From contig JAFQQI010000113.1 in NCBI GenBank assembly GCA_017411305.1, positions 1 through 64,000 on the forward strand: a DNA stretch of 64,000 nt. The letters run 5' to 3'. The translations under genes were made by a program, and so were the position numbers. Below the pieces are notes generated by a model that was not told the origin of the DNA, searched no databases, and was given only the letters and a program-made list of their open reading frames with translations. Source of the stretch: Lachnospiraceae bacterium. GTDB taxonomy: Bacteria; Bacillota; Clostridia; Lachnospirales; Lachnospiraceae. Every line of letters starts with the position of its first letter. Position 1 is the first letter of the stretch. Positions 50,899-58,505 of this stretch are shown one piece after another.

Positions 50899-52125
50899 AT
50901 GACTTATCAGGAAGCGATGAATAAACTGCAAATGTACGGACAGGAACATGTCCTTGCTTATTATGATCAGCTTACGGAAGAGCAAAAACAATTATTGCTT
51001 GAGCAGATTCAGGATACTGACTTTTCTATGCTTTCATCCTGCAAGGAAAAAAGAGAAGAAAACAAGAAAGGGGAAATCTCCCCTCTTGCAGCAATGCAGC
51101 TTACAGAAATAGAAGCCGGTAGAGAGCAGTTCGTCAAAATCGGTTTGGATGCCATAAAACAGGGAAAGGTAGGAGCCGTGCTTTTGGCAGGAGGAATGGG
51201 TACCCGCTTGGGTTCCGATGACCCTAAGGGGATGTACAATATAGGCCTTACCAAGGATGTGTATATTTTCCAAAGGCTGATAGAGAATCTGATGGATGTG
51301 GTAGAGCAGGCAGAATGCTGGATTCCGCTTTATGTTATGACCAGTGACAAAAACCATGAGGCTACCGTAAGCTTTTTAAAGGAGCATAAGTATTTCGGAT
51401 ATCATAAGGATTACATTACCTTCTTTATGCAGGAGATGGCACCCGCATCGGATTATGAAGGAAAGGTATATATGGAAGAAAAGTACAAGATTTCCACATC
51501 CCCTAACGGAAACGGAGGCTGGTATTCTTCCATGCACAAGTGGGGAATCGCTCAGAAGGCTATGGCTGACGGCGTAGAGTGGTTGAACGTTTTTGCTGTG
51601 GATAATGTATTGCAGAGAATTGCAGACCCTTGCTTTGTAGGAGCTGTGATTGCCAAAGATTGTGCCTGCGGTTCTAAGGTAGTACGCAAGTGCGCACCGG
51701 ATGAAAAGGTGGGAGTGATGTGTTTGGAGGATGGAAAACCATCTATCATTGAATACTATGAATTGACGGATGAACTTGCAAATGCCAAGGATGAAAACGG
51801 AGACCCGGCATATTATTTTGGTGTTATTTTGAACTATTTATTTAAGGTGTCTGATTTGGAAGCTATCAGAGAAAAGAAGCTGCCGCTCCATATTGTTGAA
51901 AAGAAGATACCCTATCTTGATGAAAACGGTATTTTGGTGAAGCCGGAAGAACCCAACGGGTATAAGTTTGAACAGCTGGTGTTGGATATGATTCATGAAT
52001 TGGACAGCTGTCTTCCTTTTGAAGTGGAGAGAAACAAAGAATTTGCGCCGATTAAAAATAAAACAGGAGTGGATTCCGTGGAGAGTGCAAGAACACTGTG
52101 TAAAGAGAATGGAATAGAATTATAA
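50899..52125 (+). CDS. UDPGP-family UDP-sugar pyrophosphorylase
   Basis: 408 residues; TGGAGGGA precedes the ATG. The nucleotide-binding loop is LLAGGMGTRLGSDDPKGMYN, the form used by the UDPGP type 1 family (UAP1/UGP-like, eukaryote-type), distinct from bacterial GalU and GlmU. Further marks are TSPNGNGGWYSSM (sugar site) and FAVDNVLQRIADP. It should make UDP-GlcNAc, UDP-GalNAc or UDP-glucose; specificity is not resolved. galE follows under its own promoter, so the two could provide precursors for the polysaccharide cluster. Confidence 0.88.
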   Translation: MTYQEAMNKLQMYGQEHVLAYYDQLTEEQKQLLLEQIQDTDFSMLSSCKEKREENKKGEISPLAAMQLTEIEAGREQFVKIGLDAIKQGKVGAVLLAGGMGTRLGSDDPKGMYNIGLTKDVYIFQRLIENLMDVVEQAECWIPLYVMTSDKNHEATVSFLKEHKYFGYHKDYITFFMQEMAPASDYEGKVYMEEKYKISTSPNGNGGWYSSMHKWGIAQKAMADGVEWLNVFAVDNVLQRIADPCFVGAVIAKDCACGSKVVRKCAPDEKVGVMCLEDGKPSIIEYYELTDELANAKDENGDPAYYFGVILNYLFKVSDLEAIREKKLPLHIVEKKIPYLDENGILVKPEEPNGYKFEQLVLDMIHELDSCLPFEVERNKEFAPIKNKTGVDSVESARTLCKENGIEL

Positions 52126-52161
52126 TCTAACATTCTGACAGGTTTGAGCAACATTACTGAC

Positions 52162-52190
52162 TTGTGAGAAGATAGGCATATTGGTACAAT
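52162..52190 (+). promoter_or_regulatory. galE promoter
   Basis: TTGTGA (52162-52167), 17-base spacer, TACAAT (52185-52190). The boxes are identical in sequence and spacing to those before the exopolysaccharide operon (35874-35902). Confidence 0.7.
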
Positions 52191-52224
52191 GTGTGTGTAA
52201 AAGATAGAGAACGGAGGCAACAAA

Positions 52225-53241
52225 ATGGCAATTTTGGTTACGGGCGGAGCCGGATATATCGGCAGCCATACAGTGGTAGAATTACAAAATGCAGGCTATG
52301 AAGTTGTGGTTGTGGATAATCTGAGCAACTCCAGCAAGAAAAGCTTAACAAGAGTAGAAGCAATTACCGGGAAGCCGGTAACCTTTTATCAGGCAGATAT
52401 TCTTGACAGAGAGGCTTTGAATGCAATTTTTGAAAAGGAAAACATTGATTCCTGTATTCATTTTGCGGGTTTGAAAGCGGTTGGAGAATCGGTACAGAAG
52501 CCGTGGGAATATTATGAGAATAATATTGCAGGTACATTAACTCTGGTTGACGTGATGAGACAGCATGGTGTAAAGAATATTATTTTCTCATCTTCCGCAA
52601 CGGTATACGGTGATCCTGCCATGATACCCATTACGGAAGAGTGCCCTAAGGGTCAGTGTACCAATCCTTACGGCTGGACCAAGTCCATGCTGGAACAGAT
52701 TCTGATGGATATCCAGAAAGCAGATCCGGAGTGGAATGTAATTATTCTGCGTTATTTTAATCCAATTGGTGCCCATAAGAGTGGTACAATCGGAGAAAAT
52801 CCTAACGGTATCCCTAATAATTTGATGCCTTATGTCACGCAGGTGGCGGTAGGTAAGTTAAAAGAGCTTGGCGTATTTGGTAATGACTATGATACCCATG
52901 ACGGCACCGGCGTACGTGATTACATTCATGTAGTGGATTTGGCGTTAGGACATGTAAAGGCTCTTAAGAAGATTGAGGACAAAGCCGGTCTTTGTATTTA
53001 CAATTTGGGAACGGGAACCGGATACAGTGTTCTTGACATCGTAAAGAACTTTGAGGCAGCAACAGGTGTGAAGGTGCCTTATGTAATAAAAGACAGACGT
53101 CCCGGAGATATTGCCACATGCTATTCTGACGCGGCGAAAGCAAAGAAAGAATTGGGCTGGGAAGCACAGTATGATATTAAAGATATGTGTGCGGATGCAT
53201 GGAACTGGCAGAGTCATAATCCTAACGGATATGAGGATTAG
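52225..53241 (+). CDS. galE: UDP-glucose 4-epimerase
   Basis: 338 residues, standard GalE length. NAD-binding [15 protein letters not shown], catalytic Ser/Tyr/Lys set with [10 protein letters not shown] and NPYGWTKSM, substrate region [16 protein letters not shown] and [11 protein letters not shown]. It interconverts UDP-glucose and UDP-galactose (or the GlcNAc/GalNAc pair). Strong SD ACGGAGGCAAC. Confidence 0.95.
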   Translation: MAILVTGGAGYIGSHTVVELQNAGYEVVVVDNLSNSSKKSLTRVEAITGKPVTFYQADILDREALNAIFEKENIDSCIHFAGLKAVGESVQKPWEYYENNIAGTLTLVDVMRQHGVKNIIFSSSATVYGDPAMIPITEECPKGQCTNPYGWTKSMLEQILMDIQKADPEWNVIILRYFNPIGAHKSGTIGENPNGIPNNLMPYVTQVAVGKLKELGVFGNDYDTHDGTGVRDYIHVVDLALGHVKALKKIEDKAGLCIYNLGTGTGYSVLDIVKNFEAATGVKVPYVIKDRRPGDIATCYSDAAKAKKELGWEAQYDIKDMCADAWNWQSHNPNGYED

Positions 53242-53277
53242 AACGTTTGAAAAAATGAAATAATCAAGAAATAAAAA

Positions 53278-53315
53278 AGTACCGGTTTACATAATGCAAA
53301 TCGGTACTCTTTTTT
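53278..53315. terminator. Bidirectional terminator between galE and the trhA-like gene
   Basis: AGTACCGGTTT (53278-53288) pairs with AAATCGGTACT (53298-53308) with one wobble; an A run precedes and a T run follows, so it serves both converging genes. Confidence 0.8.
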
Positions 53316-53316
53316 G

Positions 53317-53967
53317 TTATGCAACGTAGTTGTACATAAAGATAAAGTGGCATATGCTGCCTGCCATGACAAATACATGGAACAGTTCATGAGCGCGGAA
53401 GTATTGAAAACGGTTTCCGAATACCGGGATTTTCAGCGCATAAATAACTCCGCCTACCGTATAGAAGATACCGCCTATTAAAAGCCATAGAAAAGCAGAG
53501 TGAGGTAACGTATTCCATAAGGTTCCGAATACGCATAAGCATACCCAACCCATGGAAATATAAAGCAGGGAAGAAAACCACTTAGGACAGGTAATCCAGA
53601 ACATTTTCAGAATCATGCCAAAAAGTGCAATTCCCCATACGACAGCAAGGAGTGTATAGCCTAGCTTCCCATCTAAGACAATTAGACATACCGGGGTATA
53701 GGAACCTGCAATCAGCACAAAAATCATCATGTGGTCTATTTTGCGGAAAAAGCGCAGAGCCTTGCCGCTTAAGTTTAACGTGTGGTAAGTAGTACTTGCA
53801 CCATAGAGCATAATCATGCTTAAGATGAAAATACCCATGGCAGTCATTGCTAAGGGACCTCCGGAAAGAGCCGCTTTTATCAGTAGTGGTGTGGCAGCAA
53901 ACAAAGCCATCATCATGGCAATAAAATGTGTTAGTGCACTGCCCGGTTCACGAATTGTAATCTGCAT
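53317..53967 (-). CDS. TrhA/hemolysin III (PAQR-like) membrane protein
   Basis: 216 residues with seven membrane helices. Family marks: SMIMLYGASTTYHTL (Ser and His), FVLIAGSYTPVCLIVL, and HELFHVFVMAGSICHF, providing the metal-binding His residues of PAQR-like proteins. The hemolysin name is historical; the Bacillus TrhA homologue is linked to membrane energetics. SD AGGAGG lies eight bases before the ATG. Expression is set by a strong promoter followed by a perfect palindrome in the 5' leader. Confidence 0.88.
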   Translation of the reverse strand: MQITIREPGSALTHFIAMMMALFAATPLLIKAALSGGPLAMTAMGIFILSMIMLYGASTTYHTLNLSGKALRFFRKIDHMMIFVLIAGSYTPVCLIVLDGKLGYTLLAVVWGIALFGMILKMFWITCPKWFSSLLYISMGWVCLCVFGTLWNTLPHSAFLWLLIGGIFYTVGGVIYALKIPVFGNRFQYFRAHELFHVFVMAGSICHFIFMYNYVA

Positions 53968-53999
53968 ATAAACAACCTCCTAATGCTATAAAAGACGAC

Positions 54000-54020
54000 A
54001 TGTAGTTTTAAAAACTACAT
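54000..54020 (-). promoter_or_regulatory. Perfect 21-bp palindrome in the trhA-like leader (operator candidate)
   Basis: ATGTAGTTTT (54000-54009) and AAAACTACAT (54011-54020) are exact inverse complements around one central base. It starts about 14 bases past the -10 box of the minus-strand promoter. It could be an operator for a dimeric repressor, or a leader hairpin. Confidence 0.6.
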
Positions 54021-54033
54021 CAAACATGCTTAC

Positions 54034-54062
54034 ATACTACAACTTATCGTTCCCCGTGTCAA
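54034..54062 (-). promoter_or_regulatory. Promoter of the trhA-like gene
   Basis: On the minus strand, TTGACA (54062-54057), 17-base spacer, TAGTAT (54039-54034). A near-consensus promoter, the best -35 box in the window together with that of metK. Confidence 0.75.
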
Positions 54063-54107
54063 TTGTTTTATGTGAAATTAATAAAAATAATCATTTGCTT
54101 GTGAAAT

Positions 54108-54374
54108 TTAGTCTTCTTCAATGACATGAATTTCCAAATAATCGAAATCAATACTTTCAATGAAGTTATCTTGCGTAAATCTGGCTTTGGCGTGACGTTT
54201 GAATTCTGCCACGGTAGCATCCAGCCAGATAGGTTTTCCTAAGTCAAATTCATAGCAGACTTCATCTACAGCCTGAAACACTTTATGTGTACGGGTGTCA
54301 TCAGAAGAATTGCAAATAACCGTATCTTTTTGCATGCGATTATCTTTAAAAATTTTAGCCCATAAGCGGAACAT
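54108..54374 (-). CDS. Conserved-looking 88-residue cytosolic protein, unknown function
   Basis: Minus strand, start at 54374, AAGGAG eight bases upstream. Acidic, alpha/beta-looking, no membrane segment or signal peptide (KDTVICNSSDDTRTHKVFQA, then VDEVCYEFDLGKPIWLD). I do not recognise it. A dyad TGATAT...ATATCA at 54405-54420 lies around the presumed -10 region (TGATAAT on the minus strand) and may be regulatory. Confidence 0.7.
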   Translation of the reverse strand: MFRLWAKIFKDNRMQKDTVICNSSDDTRTHKVFQAVDEVCYEFDLGKPIWLDATVAEFKRHAKARFTQDNFIESIDFDYLEIHVIEED

Positions 54375-54514
54375 AGAAAGGTCTCCTTAAAGAATGTTTT
54401 TTAGTGATATTATCATATCACACCGGATAGAAAAAAACAGTAATAAAATAAAAGGAGCTGCATATACATATGATGTGCGCAAAACTTAAAAATGTATAAA
54501 GAAACCGCGAAAAG

Positions 54515-54543
54515 TGTACATTAAGTATAAAATGTGATAGAAT
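54515..54543 (+). promoter_or_regulatory. Promoter of the small alarmone synthetase gene
   Basis: TGTACA (54515-54520), 17-base spacer, TAGAAT (54538-54543). Confidence 0.5.
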
Positions 54544-54595
54544 AAAAAAGAGGCTAAGCCTCATGGAGGGGAAATACATAATAAGGTGGTATAGC

Positions 54596-55237
54596 ATGGA
54601 ACTTAGAGCAGCGCGTGACGGCGATGTGGATAATTGGAAAGAGGTCATATTAATTTACAGTTCGGCGCTCAAAATGATATCGACCAAATTGGAAGTACTG
54701 AATGATGAATTTCACCATGTACATAGATATAATCCCATTGAGCATATTAAGTCACGGATTAAAACATCAGAGAGTATTGTAAAGAAGCTTAAGAAACACG
54801 GATATGAATCAACAATTCAGAATATGGTAGAGCATGTCAATGATATTGCGGGTATCAGAGTGATTTGCTCATTTGCTTCCGATATTTATCAGATAGCAGA
54901 GATACTCAGCAAGCAGAGCGACATTAAAGTAATTTCTATCAAGGATTATATTACCAATCCGAAGCCCAGCGGATACAGAAGTTACCATATGCTGGTAACC
55001 GTTCCGGTTTATCTTTCGGACAGAATTGTGGATACCAAAGTCGAAATACAGATTCGAACGGTTGCTATGGATTTTTGGGCAAGCTTAGAGCATAAGATTA
55101 ATTATAAGTTTGAAGGAAATGTACCGGTTTATATCAGGAATGAGCTGATAGAGTGTTCCAAGATGGTTTCTGAACTTGATAAAAGGATGCTTTCGCTGAA
55201 CGAAGAAGTGCAAATGTTCAGTAAGAAGGAAGAGTAG
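54596..55237 (+). CDS. Small alarmone synthetase (GTP pyrophosphokinase, RelP/YjbM-like)
   Basis: 213 residues from the ATG at 54596, preceded by AAGGTGG; the frame is open from 54563. It contains only the synthetase domain (HRYNPIEHIKSRIKTSESIV, VNDIAGIRVICSF, KDYITNPKPSGYRSYHMLV, VEIQIRTVAMDFWASLEHKI), with no HD hydrolase or TGS/ACT domains. Such enzymes make (p)ppGpp from ATP and GTP/GDP in response to transcriptional induction (often cell-wall stress). Confidence 0.92.
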   Translation: MELRAARDGDVDNWKEVILIYSSALKMISTKLEVLNDEFHHVHRYNPIEHIKSRIKTSESIVKKLKKHGYESTIQNMVEHVNDIAGIRVICSFASDIYQIAEILSKQSDIKVISIKDYITNPKPSGYRSYHMLVTVPVYLSDRIVDTKVEIQIRTVAMDFWASLEHKINYKFEGNVPVYIRNELIECSKMVSELDKRMLSLNEEVQMFSKKEE

Positions 55238-55250
55238 GGAGTGTAAAGGG

Positions 55251-55401
55251 ATTATGCTGCGGGAATCTCAGGTAACCTCGCCTGCGCAGATGCTTCGGCT
55301 CGGTCATCTGAGATTTCTATGAAAATAAAAATAAGAAAGAAAATGTCTGATTGCAAGTAAACTTGCATCATTCATTTCTTTCTTTTTTTATTCCCGCAGC
55401 A
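55251..55401. other. Complex inverted-repeat element (possible structured RNA or MITE-like repeat)
   Basis: TGCTGCGGGAAT (55255-55266) and ATTCCCGCAGCA (55390-55401) are perfect 12-base inverted repeats enclosing nested stems: AATCTCAG/CTGAGATT (55264-55271 with 55308-55315), CAGATG/CATCTG, and a terminator-like stem whose arms are AAGAAAGAAAATG and CATTTCTTTCTT with an inner TGCAAGT/ACTTGCA, ending in a T run. No coding frame of interest. A further hairpin follows at 55429-55454 (GCCCGAGT/ACCCGGGC). It follows the alarmone synthetase gene by about 15 bases. The rest of the gap to 55725 is AT-rich with a promoter at its end. Confidence 0.55.
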
Positions 55402-55639
55402 ATGCTTGGGGCCTGAAAAATGAGGAGTGCCCGAGTACATTGCTGCACCCGGGCTATTATGAAAAAATTTATCTATATGTGTAATGAAAAACATTACGTA
55501 GCCAATATTTACTATAAATATAGTATAGCCTTTAAATATGAATAAACTGTGAACACAGTATGAAAATATCGTTAATTATACCAAGCAAAACAAAAAAACA
55601 CAGCTAAATTTGTGCAAAAGTAACAAAAAAGATAATGCG

Positions 55640-55668
55640 TTGTAAAATTTCTATAAAAGTGATAAGAT
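55640..55668 (+). promoter_or_regulatory. Promoter of the coiled-coil protein gene
   Basis: TTGTAA (55640-55645), 17-base spacer, TAAGAT (55663-55668). Confidence 0.6.
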
Positions 55669-55724
55669 AATTGAGTAAGTGCAATTATTTGAGAAAACAG
55701 ATAAGATACCCGGAGGGATAAATT

Positions 55725-56408
55725 ATGGATAATTTTATGGATAAGATAGCACAGAAGCTGACTTCTCAGGATATGATCCGTGCCAATCAGGCAGCTGATG
55801 CAGCAGAATTGCAAAATTTAGAAACCCAGATGGCATTATTTAAGGAACAGATGGGAAAGTATGATGATTGCCTTCAGGAAATGCGTAAATTAAACCTGAA
55901 AAATATCGAAAGTGCCCAGGGTGTTGCCCAACTGGCAGATGAAGCAGGTGAAAAGCTGGGCAAGACCGTAGAAGAAATCGAAAGTGCATCCGTATCCAAA
56001 ATCAGACAAACTTCGGATATGTCCATTGCGGGTATTAAACAGACTTCAGATGTGTCCATTGAAGGAATTAACAAGACTGTAGCGGAGAGCCTTGCGAAAA
56101 TTGCGGAAATAAAAGAAAATGCAGATAATCTTGAAGCGATTACCGAAACCATGACTGAGATGCAGGGCAAGCTGGAAGCATCCTTTAAGAGTATGGAAGA
56201 CTTTTTACATACAGATAACGTGAAAGTGTATCGTAATGTGCAGGCTGCCATGATTGAGGAATTGGAGAAGCAGACAGCGGAAATAAAACTGGCACAGGAA
56301 AAGGCAGCTAAAAGTAATAAGGTGATTCTTCCTTTTGTGACGATTACCATGATTCTGTCACTGGTAAGCTTGGGAATTTCCGTTGCAAGAATTCTCGGAC
56401 TGTTCTAA
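55725..56408 (+). CDS. Coiled-coil protein with a C-terminal membrane anchor, unknown function
   Basis: 227 residues. The body (about 15-195) is nearly all helical with heptad character and an internal repeat (SASVSKIRQTSDMSIAGIKQ, then TSDVSIEGINKT). One hydrophobic span at the very end (about 203-225, VILPFVTITMILSLVSLGIS) makes it a tail-anchored cytoplasmic protein. I do not recognise a family; the layout recalls methyl-accepting-type or stress-associated helical proteins but no signalling motif is seen. SD CCGGAGGG precedes the ATG. Confidence 0.75.
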   Translation: MDNFMDKIAQKLTSQDMIRANQAADAAELQNLETQMALFKEQMGKYDDCLQEMRKLNLKNIESAQGVAQLADEAGEKLGKTVEEIESASVSKIRQTSDMSIAGIKQTSDVSIEGINKTVAESLAKIAEIKENADNLEAITETMTEMQGKLEASFKSMEDFLHTDNVKVYRNVQAAMIEELEKQTAEIKLAQEKAAKSNKVILPFVTITMILSLVSLGISVARILGLF

Positions 56409-56451
56409 ATGAATGAAAACCCATTATTATTATGACAGAATGTGAGGGACT

Positions 56452-57018
56452 ATGAGTAAACAAAGTTGGAAACCGGGAAATATGCTTTATCCGCTACCGG
56501 CGGTGCTGGTAACGGTGGCTGATAAGGAAGGCAGACAAAATGTTTTTACGGTTGCATGGACGGGAACTGTTTGCAGTGACCCTGCTATGGTCTCCATATC
56601 AGTGCGACCGGAGCGGTATTCTTATCATATGATAGAAGAAACAGGAGAATTTGTCATTAATCTGACCACCGAAAAGCTTACCTTTGCAACGGATTATTGC
56701 GGTGTAAAGAGCGGAAGAGATGTAGATAAGTTTAAAGAGATGAAGCTGACACCAATTCCCGCCAAGGAAGTATCTGCTCCATTACTTTTGGAAAGTCCTG
56801 TTAATATTGAATGCAAAGTGAAAGAGATTATTAAGCTGGGAACCCACGATATGTTTCTGGCGGAGGTTGTGGCGGTACATGCAGATGAAGCTTATATGGA
56901 TGAAAAAGGGAAGTTTTCCCTGTCTCAGGCAAAGCCTATGGTGTATTCCCACGGAACCTATTTTTCGCTGGGAAAAGAGCTTGGCAGCTTCGGGTACAGT
57001 GTCCGTAAGAAAAAATAA
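56452..57018 (+). CDS. Flavin reductase-like FMN-binding split-barrel protein
   Basis: 188 residues. The opening PGNMLYPLPAVLVTVADKEG and the segment FTVAWTGTVCSDPAMVSISV, RPERYSYHMIEETGEFVINL belong to the flavin reductase (FlaRed/DIM6-like) family with an FMN-binding split barrel. Such proteins in anaerobes may act as flavoredoxins or NAD(P)H:flavin reductases. It follows the coiled-coil gene by 43 bases, and a terminator closes it. Confidence 0.88.
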   Translation: MSKQSWKPGNMLYPLPAVLVTVADKEGRQNVFTVAWTGTVCSDPAMVSISVRPERYSYHMIEETGEFVINLTTEKLTFATDYCGVKSGRDVDKFKEMKLTPIPAKEVSAPLLLESPVNIECKVKEIIKLGTHDMFLAEVVAVHADEAYMDEKGKFSLSQAKPMVYSHGTYFSLGKELGSFGYSVRKKK

Positions 57019-57039
57019 AATCTAAAAGAGAATTACAAA

Positions 57040-57077
57040 GCCATGCAAGGGAGTTTTGCTTCCTGCATGGCTTTTTT
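57040..57077. terminator. Terminator after the flavin reductase-like gene
   Basis: GCCATGCAAGG (57040-57050) pairs with CCTGCATGGC (57062-57071), one bulge, then TTTTTT. It also lies at the 3' end of the converging dinB gene. Confidence 0.8.
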
Positions 57078-57083
57078 ATCGGA

Positions 57084-58349
57084 CTAATGTTTGTGAGGCT
57101 TGTTTTCCTTTAACAGACTGCCGCGGATAATGGCGTTTTCTCCGTACTTACGCCGGATATCGTCAAGGGATTTGTCAAGTGCGGCTAACTTCTGCCGGGA
57201 TAAGGAAGGACCTGTCTGCTCACGGTGGTTTACAGATTGGTCTTCTGAAGCTGACATTACCGGTAAATCAAAAAGACTCATTTGGAAAGGCTCGGAGGAA
57301 CTGCATAATTTGGAAGTGCGTAGTCCCAAAAGCCTGATGGGAGAACCGTCCCAAAGGTCATCGAACAGGCTGCAGGCAGTTTGGTAGAGAAATTGGGTAG
57401 TATCGGATGGTATATCTAAAGTGGTCTGGTGAGAAACGCTCCGAAAACTGCTGTATTTAATTTCCACACTGACCATGCCGGCAAGCTGGTCTGCTTCACG
57501 AAGGCGCTTGCCTACGGACTCTGCAAGCCATAAGAGGGTTTTGCAGGCTTCTTCGCGAAGTGTTACATCCTTGGAAAGCGTGGTAGAGTTGCCGATTCCC
57601 TTTACCTCTGCAGGAAGTGATGCTACAGTGGAGGAATCGATACCGTTGGCATATTCCCAAAGAGTAATGCCGTGGCTTTTCAGGTGGGCAGAGAGAATAT
57701 CGCAATCTGCATTTGCTAAATCGCCGATGGTTTTAATTTCCAGCTTATTCAGTGTTTGCACACTGGATTTGCCGCACATAAATAAGGAGGAGACGGGAAG
57801 GGGCCATAGCTTTTCTTTGATTTCGTAGGAATAAAGGGTATGTACTTTGTCCGGCTTTTGGAAGTCAGAAGCCATTTTTGCCAGGGTTTTGCGGTCAGAG
57901 ATGCCGATGTTTACGGTAAACCCAAAACGCTCCTTTACCTGCTGCCTGATAAAGTGGGCAGCCTCTGTAGGTGTTTGGTACAGATGGGAAATGGGAGTAT
58001 AATCCATGTAACATTCATCAACGCTAACCTGCTCAATATCAGGGCAGATTTGTGATAAATAATTCATCAGTTCGTGACTTCTTTGCTGATACAGATTGTG
58101 GTCAGGTGCTTCGATGGTAAGACCGGGGCATTTGCGCATGGCATTGACAATCGGCTCTCCGGTAACGATGCCGTATTTTTTTGCGGGAACGGATTTGGCC
58201 AGAACAATACCGTGCCGCTTTTCAATATCACCGCCGATAACGGAAGGGATTTCACGAAGGTCTGTTTCGGCTCCTTTTTCAAGAAGAGACAAAGCGCTCC
58301 AGCTAAGGTATGCGGAATTTACGTCAATATGAAAAATAATCTGTTCCAT
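57084..58349 (-). CDS. dinB: Y-family DNA polymerase IV
   Basis: 421 residues. N-terminal IFHIDVNSAYLSW supplies the first catalytic Asp, and EQVSVDECYMDYT the second Asp-Glu pair. FGFTVNIGISDRKTLAKMAS and KPDKVHTLY are the finger/thumb region, and the little-finger domain follows. The ending differs from the usual beta-clamp box, but QMSLFDL (about 367-373) is a good clamp-binding peptide. It carries out translesion synthesis. No SOS (LexA-like) box could be picked out in the short upstream region. Confidence 0.92.
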   Translation of the reverse strand: MEQIIFHIDVNSAYLSWSALSLLEKGAETDLREIPSVIGGDIEKRHGIVLAKSVPAKKYGIVTGEPIVNAMRKCPGLTIEAPDHNLYQQRSHELMNYLSQICPDIEQVSVDECYMDYTPISHLYQTPTEAAHFIRQQVKERFGFTVNIGISDRKTLAKMASDFQKPDKVHTLYSYEIKEKLWPLPVSSLFMCGKSSVQTLNKLEIKTIGDLANADCDILSAHLKSHGITLWEYANGIDSSTVASLPAEVKGIGNSTTLSKDVTLREEACKTLLWLAESVGKRLREADQLAGMVSVEIKYSSFRSVSHQTTLDIPSDTTQFLYQTACSLFDDLWDGSPIRLLGLRTSKLCSSSEPFQMSLFDLPVMSASEDQSVNHREQTGPSLSRQKLAALDKSLDDIRRKYGENAIIRGSLLKENKPHKH

Positions 58350-58427
58350 AGCTTCTCCTTTTACAATTATCTATAATGTAGTTTAACAAAAAAGTGGGAT
58401 TGTCAGCAATAGGAAAAGAACAGACTC

Positions 58428-58456
58428 TTTACAAGAAAATCATTTGCTGTTAGAAT
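58428..58456 (+). promoter_or_regulatory. Promoter of the LysM-G5-M23 gene
   Basis: TTTACA (58428-58433), 17-base spacer, TAGAAT (58451-58456). Transcription would begin near 58463, so an upstream in-frame TTG at 58461 cannot be the start codon. Confidence 0.7.
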
Positions 58457-58505
58457 GTGATTGTTACGAAAATGTTACAAAAGTATAAGGCATGGTTTAT
58501 TTAAG

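Noticed and set aside
58461-58505. TTG at 58461 as start of the M23 gene
   Set aside because: A TTTACA-17-TAGAAT promoter at 58428-58456 places the transcript start around 58463, so that codon would not be transcribed.
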